A DNA stretch of 64,000 nucleotides from Trichostrongylus colubriformis. Lineage: Eukaryota; Nematoda; Chromadorea; Rhabditida; Trichostrongylidae. The stretch covers positions 21,759,686-21,823,685 of the forward strand of contig OZ022261.1 of NCBI GenBank assembly GCA_963978905.1, read 5' to 3'. The notes beneath the pieces are model-generated. The model worked only from the letters and a program-made list of their open reading frames with translations, ran no database searches and was not told the origin of the DNA. Below are positions 37,136 to 56,592 of this stretch, one piece after another (the stretch's first letter is position 1; each line of letters begins with the position of its first letter). A program made the translations under genes and the position numbers.

Positions 37136-38808
37136 ATGTTAATCCACATTTTATTACCAAAGCTGTCTTTAGCAGTGAAATACCTCTACAAATGATGCTT
37201 CAAATCAGTTAAGTTTAATTATCAAGATGCAACACCTTCAACAAAAATTATCGCTGTGAGAATTCAGACACCAGCCACTGTTTTTGAAATCTCATAAGCT
37301 CGCATTTATACTCGGTTAGGCGACCTCTAAAACCGTGAAGCAATTCTCCACTTTCAACAGGTTACGCCAGGCAGCTGCGGTGGCGTCCATAAGTGGAATG
37401 CCTATCTACATACTTTAGTATGGAGAACGCCCATGCAATCACGAAAATTTGTGGTTCATGTTGACCTGAACTGAATGGGTGGTAAGACTAGGGGAAAGCT
37501 GCTCGAAGCCCCGTTCGGATCTTTGCTATGGCACGAGAGCTTGTTAACAAAAGCGAGGCCGAATCACATATCGTGGGAAGAAAGCAACACCATCGGCAGC
37601 AAATGCTGCTAGCTACACAAGCTCTTGATACTGCCCTTTTGATAGGTGAAATGTAGCTGCCAATTACAAGACTGTACAGTTTTCATGTGTTAAAGTTTTG
37701 GGGCATCATCCACGTTAAAGACACTAGAAGGTGTAAATTTGCAGATCGTGGAATATAAAACTAGTTCCGCTAACGGTAGAGAAAGATTGAAATGAAATGA
37801 AACAGCCAATCCGGTGAAATAGGATCGAGGAGCCTTCCCTCTCTCGCCCCTTCTACATCACTACCCATGGGTAGACTGCAGACGGGCGGAGAGGCTGAAT
37901 CAGCCGAGCGCAAACGTTGCCTCGCCCTCGCTGACAACTCGCCAGACTGATGAGCTACGACACGCCGTGCTGCGAGATCGTGATAAGACCCCAGCCGCGC
38001 GAAAATATAATCTCAGTTCTCATTTTCCCCTTAACCCTCCCGCTGCCTTCAATTACACAATGGTGCAGAAGGAAAATCATCTGGTCTGCTACGACGAAGT
38101 TCCTAAGCTGGAGCTTTTAGCGATGTACTCCCGACCTCGAGATTCAACGGACTGAGAAGAACAGTGCCAACTGTTCATACTTCTGCGGCCTTTTTGATTA
38201 GAGATAGAGATAAAGTTCAATGACGGTATACAAAGATGACAACCCATCTAAAGACTCTTGAGCAGTCGATAACCTATTACAGTGCATCACTCCAAAACAC
38301 AACCAATAATTTCAATCAACGGCTCATTTCAGAGTTTCATCTCTACGACTGACTCAGTGGTATAATAGATGGCCCACCCCCGAAAAAAAGGTAATTTCAA
38401 TCAATACTCTATGGGCTCTGTTGGGCTACTCGAGCTGATCTGTTTCTCAAACGGAAATTCATTGTTTTATGCTCAACGTGCGTACTGTGAGCGCTATAGA
38501 TGCGACGGAAAAAGTATTTTTGCGTGGCTGATGTCATTGTTGGCGGCTTTTGTTTCCACATAAAGGAACACCATGAACAGCCAGCATGCCTAGATTACGG
38601 TAAGTAGAAATGGCGTTGCAGGGGCAAACTATCTGTTTATGGCTTTATATTATCATCTCCAGTAGATTGCATAGGTATTTCTCGCATTGCTTTAAGTATC
38701 ACTCATCTGAAAGAGTTGCAGAGAATTACTTCTGCATGTAGGATATATGTATTCACTTAAATTTTAGTTTTGAGCAGCAGGTATCATCCAAAGTAAGTTC
38801 TCTTTCAG

Positions 38809-39066
38809 GACATTGAAGGTCATTTTATAAAATTGCACCTTGAGATAGCCTTGGGCTGCAAAGGCTCCAATGAAGCATTCTCCCAACAATATTTTGATGG
38901 CTGTACCTCACTGCTCACTCAGTTTAGAAGTAATGTAATAGCTCAGTTCAGAAATTGGGAAACATTTTGGAGGCATTGCAAGCATTTCAAAATGGCGCGC
39001 AAAATGAGATTAACTTTCTGCTTCCGTCTGTGCCCTCTTCTAGTGGCTCACACCTCAACGGTCTGA
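38809..39066 (+). pseudogene. exon-like open segment, possible frame switch
   Basis: The segment opens directly after TCTCTTTCAG and stays open for 85 codons to a TGA, beginning DIEGHFIKLHLEIALGCKG. From about 38,955 the neighbouring +1 frame (open to 39,209) looks more protein-like (NILEALQAFQNGAQNEINF), as if a one-base indel had broken an older reading frame. No family is recognised. Confidence 0.25.
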
Positions 39067-39209
39067 GTTCGACTGAGGCTCGCGATGAGACAACGTTTAT
39101 AACCGTCTGCGCTCCCACCAGTTGGATAGAGATGCAGGTCAAGGAGTACCAATTATCCTGTAGTCTTAGAAAGGTTACATTTTTAACTTTAGTTTCACTG
39201 TATATGTAG

Positions 39210-40781
39210 TACCCACTAAAGTCAGTAGGTTTTGAGGTTGTCGCTTTTTGAAGTAGCTTTCGAACTCAACTCATATGAACTTCCCGTTTCAATTAGATCT
39301 CGCGCTTAGAAGCGTAGGAAGTCCCAGTCAGTGCTTCAAAAACTCGTGTATAACTGCGATTCAAGCATCAAGCCCAAGCACCAGGTGGGTATTGCAGATG
39401 CTTCAGGTGATTTATCAAAGTCATCGCTGACATTCATCAGAAACGAGGGTCGGCAGTCACGAAGGAGAATGATGTTTTAGGCGAGATTGTTGCGTGTCCA
39501 GGTGTCTTGACAGCCCATGTGCTTAATATGCATCAATCCTCCACCTTGTCGATTATTATCTAATGGTGCTTCTTCCGTGACTCTCCACATCCATTATTAA
39601 CCCCGTCACCGTATACCAGAAGCAAATTTATAATAGCGACAGCATCCGCCCATTAGCCTGAATTTCCTACCATAACCGTCATCCTGTGTGATGATGCAGC
39701 TAAACTGAAATGAAAATTGCATAAAAGTACATCCATTTTTGTTCTATGGATGGACATATTATCAACAGCAGATAATCCTATCTGAAGGAGCTTCTACTTA
39801 CATTTATAAGAAACAAGCTCTTAGGAAATCTGTTTCGATGTGCAAGTGAACGAATTATTTTTAAGAGTTTATTAGTCAGGTTAGTAAAATGACCAATCAC
39901 ACGGCGAATACAATTAAAGGGGTTCAATGTTGTTACTACTAAATGACTGGCTGATGAAATGTGTACGATAAACAGCGATTACTAGTAGTACTAGTAGTAG
40001 CATTTAATGGAATGAATAGAAAATCTGGACCTATAGACATGCAAACACTCTCGAGACTAGTTGACTAAAGGAAGTACGGGGATATTGAAATCACGTCATA
40101 ACAGGATTGAATAAAAAATGAACAATATGAGAAAATTGAAAAAGAAATCACGTGTTAAGACATCAATTAAGACTTTGATATGCTTATAATATACACAGTG
40201 ACATCGATCAATATCAGCATAAAAATAAATGAATAAAATGAGAACGATAAAAATAATAAATGAGTCAGTGGACGCCGCTGCATCTTTAAATTGCCGTAAA
40301 TAATGACACAAGGATAATTTAGGAAGACGTATACGTAAGAGTTCAAAGATATGGACCAATCGATGAGAAAATGAGACAATGATTGAAAAAAGTTCTTTGA
40401 AAAAAATTGGAAATATTTAGCAGAATATGAAACAGCAAGTAACAACTGATGACAACAACAATATATAAAATAAGGGGAAAAGTAATATAATAATATAGTG
40501 GGATTTGATGTACGAGATACAGTGTACATGGAAATTTCAAGTGATACCGTCCGGATTGTACCGTTATTTTGAAAGAGATAAAGACAATTATGCATAGAGA
40601 AAGCGCTTTACGGACGGTTCAGAGATTCCTGTCGGCAATACCATAACATAAAATAAAAATATGGCAAATAAACAAAAAAATTATAATAATCGATGTGTGA
40701 AAACGGCGACGCATGTACAGTACGAGAGGAGGATCAGTATCATTAAATAGTAAACAGTTGACAATAATGGGTGACAGTGAC
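39210..40781. other. intergenic region and 3' UTR of the SoxD gene
   Basis: The strand-specific 3' UTR of the minus-strand SoxD gene lies immediately left of 40,782. The sequence from 40,080 to 40,780 is very AT-rich, giving spuriously long hydrophobic frames on the minus strand (40,167-40,595). The nearest minus-strand AATAAA I see is at 39,868-39,873 (plus-strand TTTATT), implying a UTR of about 0.9 kb if it is used. Confidence 0.45.
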
Positions 40782-47483
<6,702 letters not shown>

Positions 47484-47492
47484 CTGAAAGAT
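47484..47492 (-). promoter_or_regulatory. splice acceptor 1 base before the SoxD start codon
   Basis: On the minus strand the sequence ATCTTTCAG immediately precedes T-ATG. In nematodes a TTTCAG this close to the start codon is typical of spliced-leader trans-splicing. It could equally be the acceptor of an upstream untranslated or coding exon. The sequence alone does not decide. Confidence 0.45.
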
Positions 47493-47499
47493 AACATGT

Positions 47500-50400
47500 G
47501 ATACTAATTAGTAGTAGGCTTTGAACGTATTATATATTGGTAATCCTGAGATAGTTAAAAGACAAGCACATGTCGAGCAGCGATTACAATGAAACGTCGC
47601 GTGCTAATGAGACGTCGCTAAGCATTCATTGTGCTCGGTCGGTGAGAAGAGATGTGAAATTAGATCGAGTATGAGAGGAAAGAATGTCCGGCGGGTGTTT
47701 TAATAGCGGCACAGCACAGAAGAGGAAGAAAGGGGATAGAGAGATTAGCTGTTATAGTGGAATGGTGATAGAAAGACCCTGAAGATGGACACACACACAC
47801 TGAGATGAGGTGTCTGGTATGAGCCCTCCAGGTGGGACACAATGTGACCCGCCCACAAGAATACCGTAGACGTTCATTGGCAAATCCACACATGCGATAT
47901 GTGGTGTGGGGCACGTTAACGCGATTATCTTCATTTCATCACTAACCATTAAGCAGATTTCGCATGGACAAAACACCATTCCCATTCAGTTCAAAGGTAG
48001 GGGGCTTATCTAGATGGGACCATAGATTAATGAATCTCAAGAAGTTAGAGTATGTTACCAGCTGCTCAGTGACACCATTTCTTCTGGCGCCTCCGGAATC
48101 TACAGGATTTTGCAGAAAGGGCACCAATTAAAAGCGTTTTACTAAATGCCACGAGATTCAGCTGAAGCATGATCAGAGAATTTCTATGAGGTCCACTCAA
48201 AAGATTTGAAATATTCAGAGACCACCACCTGAAAAAAATCAGCTATGACCATATTCATTCGAAAAACCGCAGAATCCAAAACTACTGTAACACATCCAGC
48301 AATAACTCATTATGAATGCGAACATAGCCGCACGCGATCCTTATATTACCTGGTGGTCCTCACTCAAGCTCTTATTCATTTGGAATTGATCCACGATGCT
48401 AGAACTCCTTGTTTGAGGAAATCTGGTTAAATGATTGCCACATTTCGGTATGAATACCTTTTTGCCTATTAAAAGGGATGGCTGCTATTTAAAAATGGTT
48501 TTTCAGTCTTTAAAGATATGCCGCCTTTTGTAGTCCCCTCTCAAGCATACAAGTCCAAAAAGGGTGACGGTGAGTTCCTGTAAAGAATTAGGGTTTCAGG
48601 TGACTGACGCTTAAGCGCTTAGTAAGCGTTGACCGAGAAAGCTGCCCGACACCCTGCAATTAATTATCTACAAATTGACAGAACATGCAAAAGTAGAAGA
48701 TTCAGGCGGATGAATTAAGCGCCGACTGATTGTGGAGGGCTGAGGAGCGTAGGACCAGTGGTTGTATTGTTGGGCACAATGGCAAAACACGGGTTATCAG
48801 ACACAAACACTACGACTTTGGCACACCGAGTCCAGGAAAGGTCGCCACCAAATGGAACTTCAATTGGGGACAGCAAATCTGAGTATCTGGACTTATTATA
48901 AAAAATCTGGACGCTGATTACTTTGATAAGCATTTAAATAGTAGGAATGGGAAGGCTTAACAGGTTACAGAGTTGATATGGTTCTGTACGGGGAGAAGCT
49001 CGACGACGACAAAGACGGTGGTTCATTTGCTTTCAATTGTCTATGAAAATTTTTCTGATGAATTCACTGACAAGCCGAATACATTGTATCAGCAACAATT
49101 CACAATACGGTAATGTAATACTAGCGCCGCTAATTACACTGAATAGCTCGGATATCAGACCCGTAAATCCCCTTCTCACACAGGCCTAACGGGCCTCTCA
49201 TCCACGATGTAATTTCTCGGGTGATTTGATATTGTGCAACAGAGTATACACACATACACATAGACACGAAACATTATTCCCCATAAAAAATCTGCCAATG
49301 GAATTGTTGGACAGATGCCAAAAAATTTTACTGAAATTCAACTGGGGTCTTCACCAAATACATTTAAAAGTTGTGACTTCACTTCCAACCACCCGAGGCA
49401 GAACGATCTCCGCCAGTTAAATATCAAAAAATCAACTCACGGTTTACACCGTACTTCACTATATTCACTCAATGGATGTAAAGGGAGATACTCAAATTAC
49501 TCGCGAGTAAAATAACAATTAATACTATAGAGTAGAGTGGAAGTGAAGTGCTGTAATAAGATGCCGCATGGATGTCGTTATGGATTGCTTGACAATGCTT
49601 CGAAAAGGATTAGTCAATTGTGGGGTTTCCTTATCCAGACACATAACATTAGCAAATGCGTGTGCAATAACTTGCCACTCAATTGTCACTCCCTTCAAAA
49701 GTTCAACAAAATATACAATAAAATGTCCTCCATTTCTGATGCTCTTTAATAGTCTCAGGGCTTGTGTGAACCATCAATGCCAGTAACAAAACTGCTCTCG
49801 GAAACTCAGTTGTATGGGTCTTCACTGTATTCAGTAGTACTGTCTCATTACACAAAGAAGTGCAATTGCTGAGAACCGGCAGAATGCGCCATGTATTTGA
49901 TTGCCATTCGAATCCTCAGAGATTCTTGAAGATGTACTAAACTTGCAAAACTTGCGCGTTGATTGCACATTTAACCCAAGTTTCGGAGTGCCGAGATATT
50001 AGGCTCAAGAGGGCGGTGGCGCCTGATTAAATCAATTTCCAAAATGATTTCACGATAAGAACAGCTTAAATTTGGTGCAGTTTGAATTTGTTGACTGACG
50101 GCCATGGGAGATGTCTATTTAACCAAGTGGTAAGAACTACCTGAGAGTGAAAGTTCAGAACAACGGCTCTACTAATGACACCATCTCACTCTTACCTACA
50201 TATTATTGTGCCAGGACCATCGAAGTATTCGAAAAACCATTCATTCAAATGACGGGAAGTGGTATCCAAGTCACCGCAATTCACTTATCGCTCTTCGAGG
50301 CTATCCAAGACAAAGCCCTTCATCCCATATTCGTCATGGAAAATATGCTGATAGAAATGCTGGATATTTACCATAAAATCTACTGGGTCTTTCAGTAACT

Positions 50401-51470
50401 ACTTACAAAAGCAGTAACTTCATTTTTATTCTTTTGAGTAAGAACGACCTTTCGCTGGCCGATTATCAAAGAACAGTCAAGTAGTCAGTAAGTTTATTGT
50501 CTCAAATGCTGTACGTGCTAGTGTACAGAAATGATGTACATGATGGACTTAATTCTGTATACCTCTATGGACTATAATGCCATGGTATTTTGTTTCCTTA
50601 TAGAAAAACGTTTGAAATTTGAAAAATGAGAACATGGCAAATGTTCTCATGACGGATCGCCGCCACCAGACACATTGGACACCCACACACACGCGACAAT
50701 CGTTCCGAGAGGCCAAGTCAGCGAACGTAAATGTTGTTGTGTGAGTGTAAGAAGTGATTGTGCCAGACCAGTGGCTCAGATATGATGCTATCACTCTTCA
50801 GCCGAGAGTTTTTGTTCAACAAAAGACTGCTTGGCTGGCCGGGGTGATTTTGTAAACAACAGCCCAAGACGAACGGTTGTTCACCTCGCCCCTGGGACCA
50901 CATAAATTTTCACATTCTACAGGGACTATGTGAACCATGTGAACCTTCTCGAACTGGATAGTTTTATACAAAATAACTGAGAAGGAGGATGATTACATAT
51001 GAATGTTCCCTCAGTAAATTATATTGGAGGACCTTATGAACATGAGCTTAGGTATCTTCAACAAAAACAAAGATTCGAACTTTAAAAACTATTTAACGAA
51101 ATTTGTTACTTAGTATGGGATCGTATATGGCAATTATTGGCAATAGAACACAATTAGCAATAACTGGACGAGTAGGGCTCAACCAGTAATCGCATCACTG
51201 CTCATCTGAAGTAGTCATTGTCCTGTTGATGGATTGTGTGAATGGCCAATGTGCGACTTTGTATAATCAAATAGGGAATGTATTCATAAAACTGAAGCTC
51301 TGGTCCAACTGGAATTGCAGAAGGGAAAAAGTAGGTCGAAGGATGAAAATGAAGAAACGAGAAAATACTCAAGAAAAACGGAGGGGCTACCATTCGCTCA
51401 CGGTCAAGCACTGCGAGATCCTCTACAAGATGTTCTGCAATACGACCCCTCCCTCCCTAGAATTGCACTA
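47500..51470. other. upstream flank of the SoxD gene, no gene seen
   Basis: No exon chain or domain was recognised on either strand. A 72-codon minus-strand frame at 48,715-48,933 has even, protein-like composition (including VPFGGDLSWTRCAKVVVFVS) and may be a fragment of a repeated or decayed gene, but I cannot identify it. Promoter and enhancer elements of the SoxD gene are expected here by position only. Confidence 0.5.
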
Positions 51471-51472
51471 TA

Positions 51473-51997
51473 CAGGGTGGGGTAAAATTACGGAAACTAA
51501 ATTGATGCCACCCAAAAACATCATTTCAGCTTGAACAGGAAGGTATCATTACCGAACTATTCTCCAGAAAAAACATGAACAAAAGCACTACTTTTTTTAA
51601 AAATAATTTCATTTTCTTCGACAGAAGCTCGAAGGCGCTTCGGAAACGCGTTGACCGTGGCGAGGAGGTAGTCTTCGTCCAACTCACCACATGCTTTCTC
51701 CAGCGCTGTCTTCAAGGAATTAGGTTGCGACGGGGTTTTGAGCATGCCTTAGACTCGAGAACGCTCCTTGCTGGGAAATCAAGTGGGTTGAGGTCCGGTG
51801 AAGTGGGAGGCCATTCATCAAAGGCGATGAAATCTGGGAAATTCTCTTTGCACCACCCCTGGACAATCTTGGCGTTGTGAGCAGGGGCACCGTCTTGTTG
51901 ATAGCACCATTTCTTATTTCCGAAGTGCCCCTGGACCCACGGTAAGACCAAATAGTTAATAGCCCGTGTTTAGTTTCTGTAAATTTGCCCCACCCTG
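51473..51997 (-). mobile_element. internally deleted maT/mariner-like DNA transposon, 525 bp
   Basis: Terminal inverted repeats of about 30 bp begin CAGGGTGGGGTAAAATTACG on the left and end ...TTTGCCCCACCCTG on the right. The outer 10 bases are perfect, with only scattered mismatches further in. Both ends are flanked by TA (51,471-51,472 and 51,998-51,999), the Tc1/mariner target duplication. The interior encodes only the C-terminal half of a transposase on the minus strand. The ends are well preserved, suggesting a fairly recent insertion. Confidence 0.92.
51557..51951 (-). pseudogene. maT-type transposase C-terminal fragment (DD37D)
   Basis: The minus strand shows the second and third catalytic motifs of a Tc1/mariner transposase: WCYQQDGAPAH, then FDEWPPTSPDLNPLDF. 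Exactly 37 residues separate the Asp of QDGAPAH from the Asp of NPLD, the DD37D spacing of the maT clade. A frame change near 51,715-51,745 joins this to a second segment (SLKTALEKACGELDEDYLL, then AFPKRLRA) typical of the transposase C-terminus. The N-terminal DNA-binding half and the first catalytic Asp are missing, so the element cannot encode an active enzyme. Confidence 0.88.
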
Positions 51998-52950
51998 TAC
52001 ACTGCGAGAGGAAGGGAGTTCAGTCTATGGTCACCTAATATAATATATGATGATAACGTATTCATCATATCTATAGTAAATTATCATAATGTACAATATG
52101 AAAGATGACAATGGAGATATTAGCCCCGTAGAAATTACACAACACCGAATACGACCCCAATCTCTAACCAGTCAAAGTACCTCTCCTTTCCCCTCCCCCA
52201 CCTCGATTATTCGACAAAGTTGGACCTTGCTACCATTACTATTGCATGAATCCTATGAGCTACAAGAAGTAGTGTAGGGGTGTACGCCATGTATGCTGCA
52301 TATACTTAAGAATAGCCGTTTTTGTAGTCACCATAGGAAATCGCAGACATCCAGTGAAAACAGTAATACTCCTAAAGAGTCTTATGTAGGAAGTCACGTG
52401 CCTACCCACTACACGTGAGCCATGAGCCATATCTAAATTGCTGCAGGACAACATCTGATAAATTAAGAAGGAGTTATTCATATAAGCTTTACAGTAGACT
52501 GGGTAGAAGGCGATTTTCTATAATACAGCTTGAAACCAACAGGATCTTATGCTATAATCGTCCTACATACTTGTGTTATTTAGAAATGTGTGGGATATTT
52601 TCAGATTACTTACTCATTCCTCTACATACCTCAGTGTGGTGTGAGTACCATATTTGTTTATTGAGTAAGTTAAGGTAATGCGAAGAGTCATGTAACGCCG
52701 TGGAGAGAAATATGTGGGAGCATGTGCAATAAACGTAGATGAATATGATTTCGTCTCATCGACATCTCGCGAAGGTGGATTACGATGGCTTGGAATCCTG
52801 GAGACTACCGCCCACCACATCCGGATCGTCAAGAGAGAGGAGGATGCATTATCAGCCACAAACCACTAACGGGTAACTAGTTAATGATAATGTCTTACTC
52901 GAACATCAAATCTCCACCTTGCACCTCTCTACGTCCCCCTGCTACCACCT

Positions 52951-52966
52951 CCCCCCCCCCCCCCCC
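52951..52966. repeat. poly-C tract, 16 bases
   Basis: This is an uninterrupted run of 16 C within a pyrimidine-rich stretch. Confidence 0.95.
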
Positions 52967-55050
52967 ACTCCTGGAGCAGCACACATTGCATCTTACAAAG
53001 CTGCCTTGCTTTTTCGTCTGCTCTCCATTTTCTTTGACCAGTATTACAACTGCTTAAGATGAATAAAAAGTAGCAACTTGTTGCATGGAAAAACAATGTT
53101 TCCCCCTTCGTCGGAGTGCAGAAAAACTACAAGAGAAACGGTTCACTCGCAATATTGTAAAGTCTGATAAATGAAGTAAATGAAGAGATTCCCAGAGATA
53201 TGTTGTTTTCTTTTTAAAAATGATGTCTGATGTGAAGAAAAGGAGATGTAATTGAATTGATGGATACATTCTATGTAAACCAATTCATCAAGAAGCTAAC
53301 AACAAATAAAATCATGAATCTTCTTTCAATTACCCTAACTAGTCTGAAATCTGCCTAAGCCGTTGTTATGTCGTCCCTGTTTACAGGTCTTCGCAGAATA
53401 TGTGTGGTCTCTATTTTTGAATAGCTTTTTCTGACTAAGCTGTAGATCGCTGCCAAAAATGCACCCCTCTATGCTGCGCAAAAGATCAAAACCCGAAGTC
53501 TTCTGAGCAAAATAGAATTCCAGTTCGCAAAAAGGTATTTAAAAAACATTTCCTGATAAAGAACCGCTGCACAAGATAGAAGCAGAAGGGGCCACTGAGA
53601 ATGCTCAGAGGTTCCTTACGACCTTTTTGTATTACAAACACGTAACACTTATGTTATAGGCAGCACCCACACATCTACAAGATCAAAAAAGAAGTCACGT
53701 GCTCCCATGGACCATGGGCGGGATTTGCAAATTGGGCGTGACACGTGCAGTGCGATTAATCACGATGACTGAACTTTTGTTGTTCCCTGCACGACAGTGT
53801 GCAGACAGATCACACCAACAAGAGCTTCCCTCTTGCCCTCCTTATTCCTATTCCCTTCGCACTATTTTATAGCAGTCCTGCAAACTTGACACTAGAGCCC
53901 TCACCTTTTCTTTTTCACATTATAGTGGATTCAAAATAATCAACAGTGATAGTGGAGGAATAATAGAAGAGGACTGTAATTGAATACTTCGGCAAACAGC
54001 AGTGGGCGTTGATCGATCCCCTTTTTGACGCGCCACGTACTCTAGTTTTCCATTCGGAACCGCAGTGGCAGCGATATGCAGTTTCTCCCAGAGGCCGTTA
54101 ACCCACAATTTAATCCTTTAACCGTAGCAGTAGAGGAAGCGGCATCGTCATGACACATTCTCCTCGTCATCGAGTGAAATCAGGGAATTCACTGAAATCA
54201 CCAGGTACGGCGAGTCAAGCGAGACAACATTAAAAAGAGGGGTTTTATAGAAGCTCATAAAAAGTATAAGAAACAAGGTGACGCATTCGAGATCTACGAT
54301 TATGTAGCATGAAAGAAATGAACTGAATATTAATCTAAACGAAATATTACTCAACGTTGAACCACCTCCTCGTTTTACCTTTCCTTCATTTAATGATTGG
54401 ACTCGGCTCAATAGAACGACTTGGTCCTCGTTGCACTGTGCTGACTATGGCTAACCTCTTTTTTATAATAGAAATACCGTTATTAAGAAACAAACAAAAG
54501 GCAGAAAATGCTAGTAGTCCCATGCAAGCAGCTGCGTTCTACAGCGACGGTGGCTTACTGACCAGTGGCGCTATTACCGCACGTATGATGTGAGATCAGC
54601 TCATGGTGATCCACCCAATCCATTTAGAGACGAGCGTTCTGTCATGAAATTCGCCTGATAATTGAGTGTACCGACTTGAACAATCTTCGCACAACATAAG
54701 TCATGTTATAGGTAAGATCACATTCAAAAAGGACTAGGACTGTGAAGAGATGTGGATGCATGGCGTAATCCAGGAATGACTATTTCCACGAAGAGTATTC
54801 AGCGAAATTACAGCCTTTCTTATGAGGACTGGCTGTATGAAATTAGGATATAAGTGGGAAGGTAAAAAATGAAGATGAAATATCAGAGTACTATTTTCAC
54901 TCACCAATGGAATGACAGGCGATCAGGTCAGGGGGTGATGGCAAGCGTCGTCGGCTGGAGAACCAGCAAGAGTGATGCACGGGCAGAGGACTCTGTGAGA
55001 ATGATTGTGCCTGTAAATGAAGGACGATTGTTTTGTTAAACGAATTCATG

Positions 55051-55072
55051 CACACACACACACACACACACA
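55051..55072. repeat. (CA)11 microsatellite
   Basis: Eleven perfect CA units are followed by an interrupted TACACA. A related GT-rich stretch occurs near 14,757-14,785. Confidence 0.95.
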
Positions 55073-55989
55073 TACACAACATTGACCGACGCGTGTGTGA
55101 CCGAGCGATGGGGGGTAACAAGCGAGAATAAGACGCAGGCGCGTTCAAGCAGCAGTTCACAGGAACAAGCTGCTGCTCTTGTTTCTGCTGCTGGACGACC
55201 TCTTCTACGTATGCGAATAATAACAACACACGAAAAACACGAATACAATGTATGACAATCATACGCCAACATGACCACAATGTGTGTTTAATGTGTGATG
55301 ACAGTGCAAGCAGCCTGCTCACTCTTCCACTTCCTCTTTCACCCCCTGAGGCGTTTTACCATCAACTGGTACAAGGGTCCCGAAGTCTGTGATAGAGTGA
55401 TAAGAGTCCAGGCGCCGTGAGTCGAAAGTGTTAGTCTTTGCCTGAGTTAAAGGTGAAGGGGGTCCGGCGAGGGTAAAACATAGGTTATGCAGGAAAAGAG
55501 TGTCACAGAGTTTTCATCCACTATCCCGAAGCTTCTTCCCCAAACGCCGGGCTGCTGTCCAACCCCTATAACACCAGAATGCATTCAGAAATAGATGAAC
55601 CTTACGCGCCACTGAGAATAATGAGTCTAATCAGAAGTCGAAAAAGGAAATAATATTGAACAGTGTTGGACAAAAGGAATGATGCCGAGGAGACCCTCTA
55701 TAAATAAATTAATATTCAATGGCTTGCATTTTCCATAGACCAAGAGCAGCATTGAAAGTTCATTTTGTTTTCATCAATCATGGGAGTGAAATGGCTTGGC
55801 ATTGAAGAAAAATCCTGGGAAAAAAACGTGCTAATCACTGCAATAGGGCTTCTCCTCGCTATCTGTGATAAACGCTACAACCAAGGCACTCAGCGAAAAA
55901 CCAGGAAAAAAAGGAGGGAAATACACGAGAGATGAGAGGTAGAAGCGACAGAGACGCAGACAACGTGGTTCACTTCTCACATCCGATTA

Positions 55990-56114
55990 GGCCGCTTCCA
56001 TACTTTGCGCACCGACGCCGTCACGCGCGTGACGCCGGCACGCGCGTGACGCCGGCAAGCGCGTGACGCCGGCACGCGCGTGACGGCGTCGGTGCGCAAA
56101 GTATGGAAGCGGCC
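55990..56114. repeat. perfect GC-rich palindrome built on 17-bp tandem repeats
   Basis: The sequence GGCCGCTTCCATACTTTGCG at 55,990 is mirrored exactly by CGCAAAGTATGGAAGCGGCC ending at 56,114. Pairing continues through CACCGACGCCGTCACGCGCG to give outer arms of about 45 bases without mismatch. The centre is about four tandem copies of the 17-mer CACGCGCGTGACGCCGG, each itself containing the palindrome CACGCGCGTG. The one visible unit variant is CAAGCGCG. Such perfect arms imply recent origin or ongoing homogenisation. Confidence 0.95.
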
Positions 56115-56592
56115 TTAGTTTTGTAGTCCTGGTTCGAGCGGCTTTCACCCCCATGATGATTTGCTGTTATACTGCAAAGGGATGCAATATGGATAATTGC
56201 AGATGTTTTTATTCTATCACTGAAGGGTCAGATTCTTCTATCACCAGTCTTAAACCAATTATTGCGAGGTGTGCCGCTAAGATAACGGAATATTCTATAC
56301 TATGAGAGACACAAAAAAAAGAAAAGGTGTAGCAAGCAATCAGAGTGAAAAAAATTTCTGGTCAACAAAATTGAACCAATTTATAAACAAGAGATAGAAC
56401 TGCTGCGAGTGTGAATAGTGTAAAGAAGAAGACTTTCTAGTGATGAAGAGACGGTTTAGAAATGACGTCAGAGGACGATTTCCAGATGTGGGTGTGTGTG
56501 GGAAATTCATATGATGAGGAATACTATGAGGTATTACTGGAATGTGTGTAGGCTGGTAAAGAGCCAGCGGCCACCGTCTTGAGTCGAAACCA

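Larger units (their letters stand above)
52000..55989. other. intergenic, simple repeats only
   Basis: The region holds the poly-C tract at 52,951 and the (CA)n tract at 55,051. The 141-codon minus-strand frame at 54,897-55,322 is inflated by the CA repeat and has no domain signal. No gene is supported. Confidence 0.55.

Noticed and set aside
40096..40595. Hydrophobic minus-strand frames suggesting a membrane protein
   Set aside because: They lie in very AT-rich DNA directly downstream of the SoxD stop codon; A/T-rich codons (Phe, Ile, Tyr, Leu) mimic membrane segments. The 3' UTR is the better explanation.
49960..49995. SL1-like string TTAACCCAAGTTT
   Set aside because: It differs from the spliced-leader core (it lacks TTAATTACCC and the following GAG) and has no downstream Sm-site or donor arrangement that I can see.
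54897..55322. 141-codon minus-strand frame
   Set aside because: Its centre is the translated CA microsatellite (a Val-Cys run) and the rest has no family signature.
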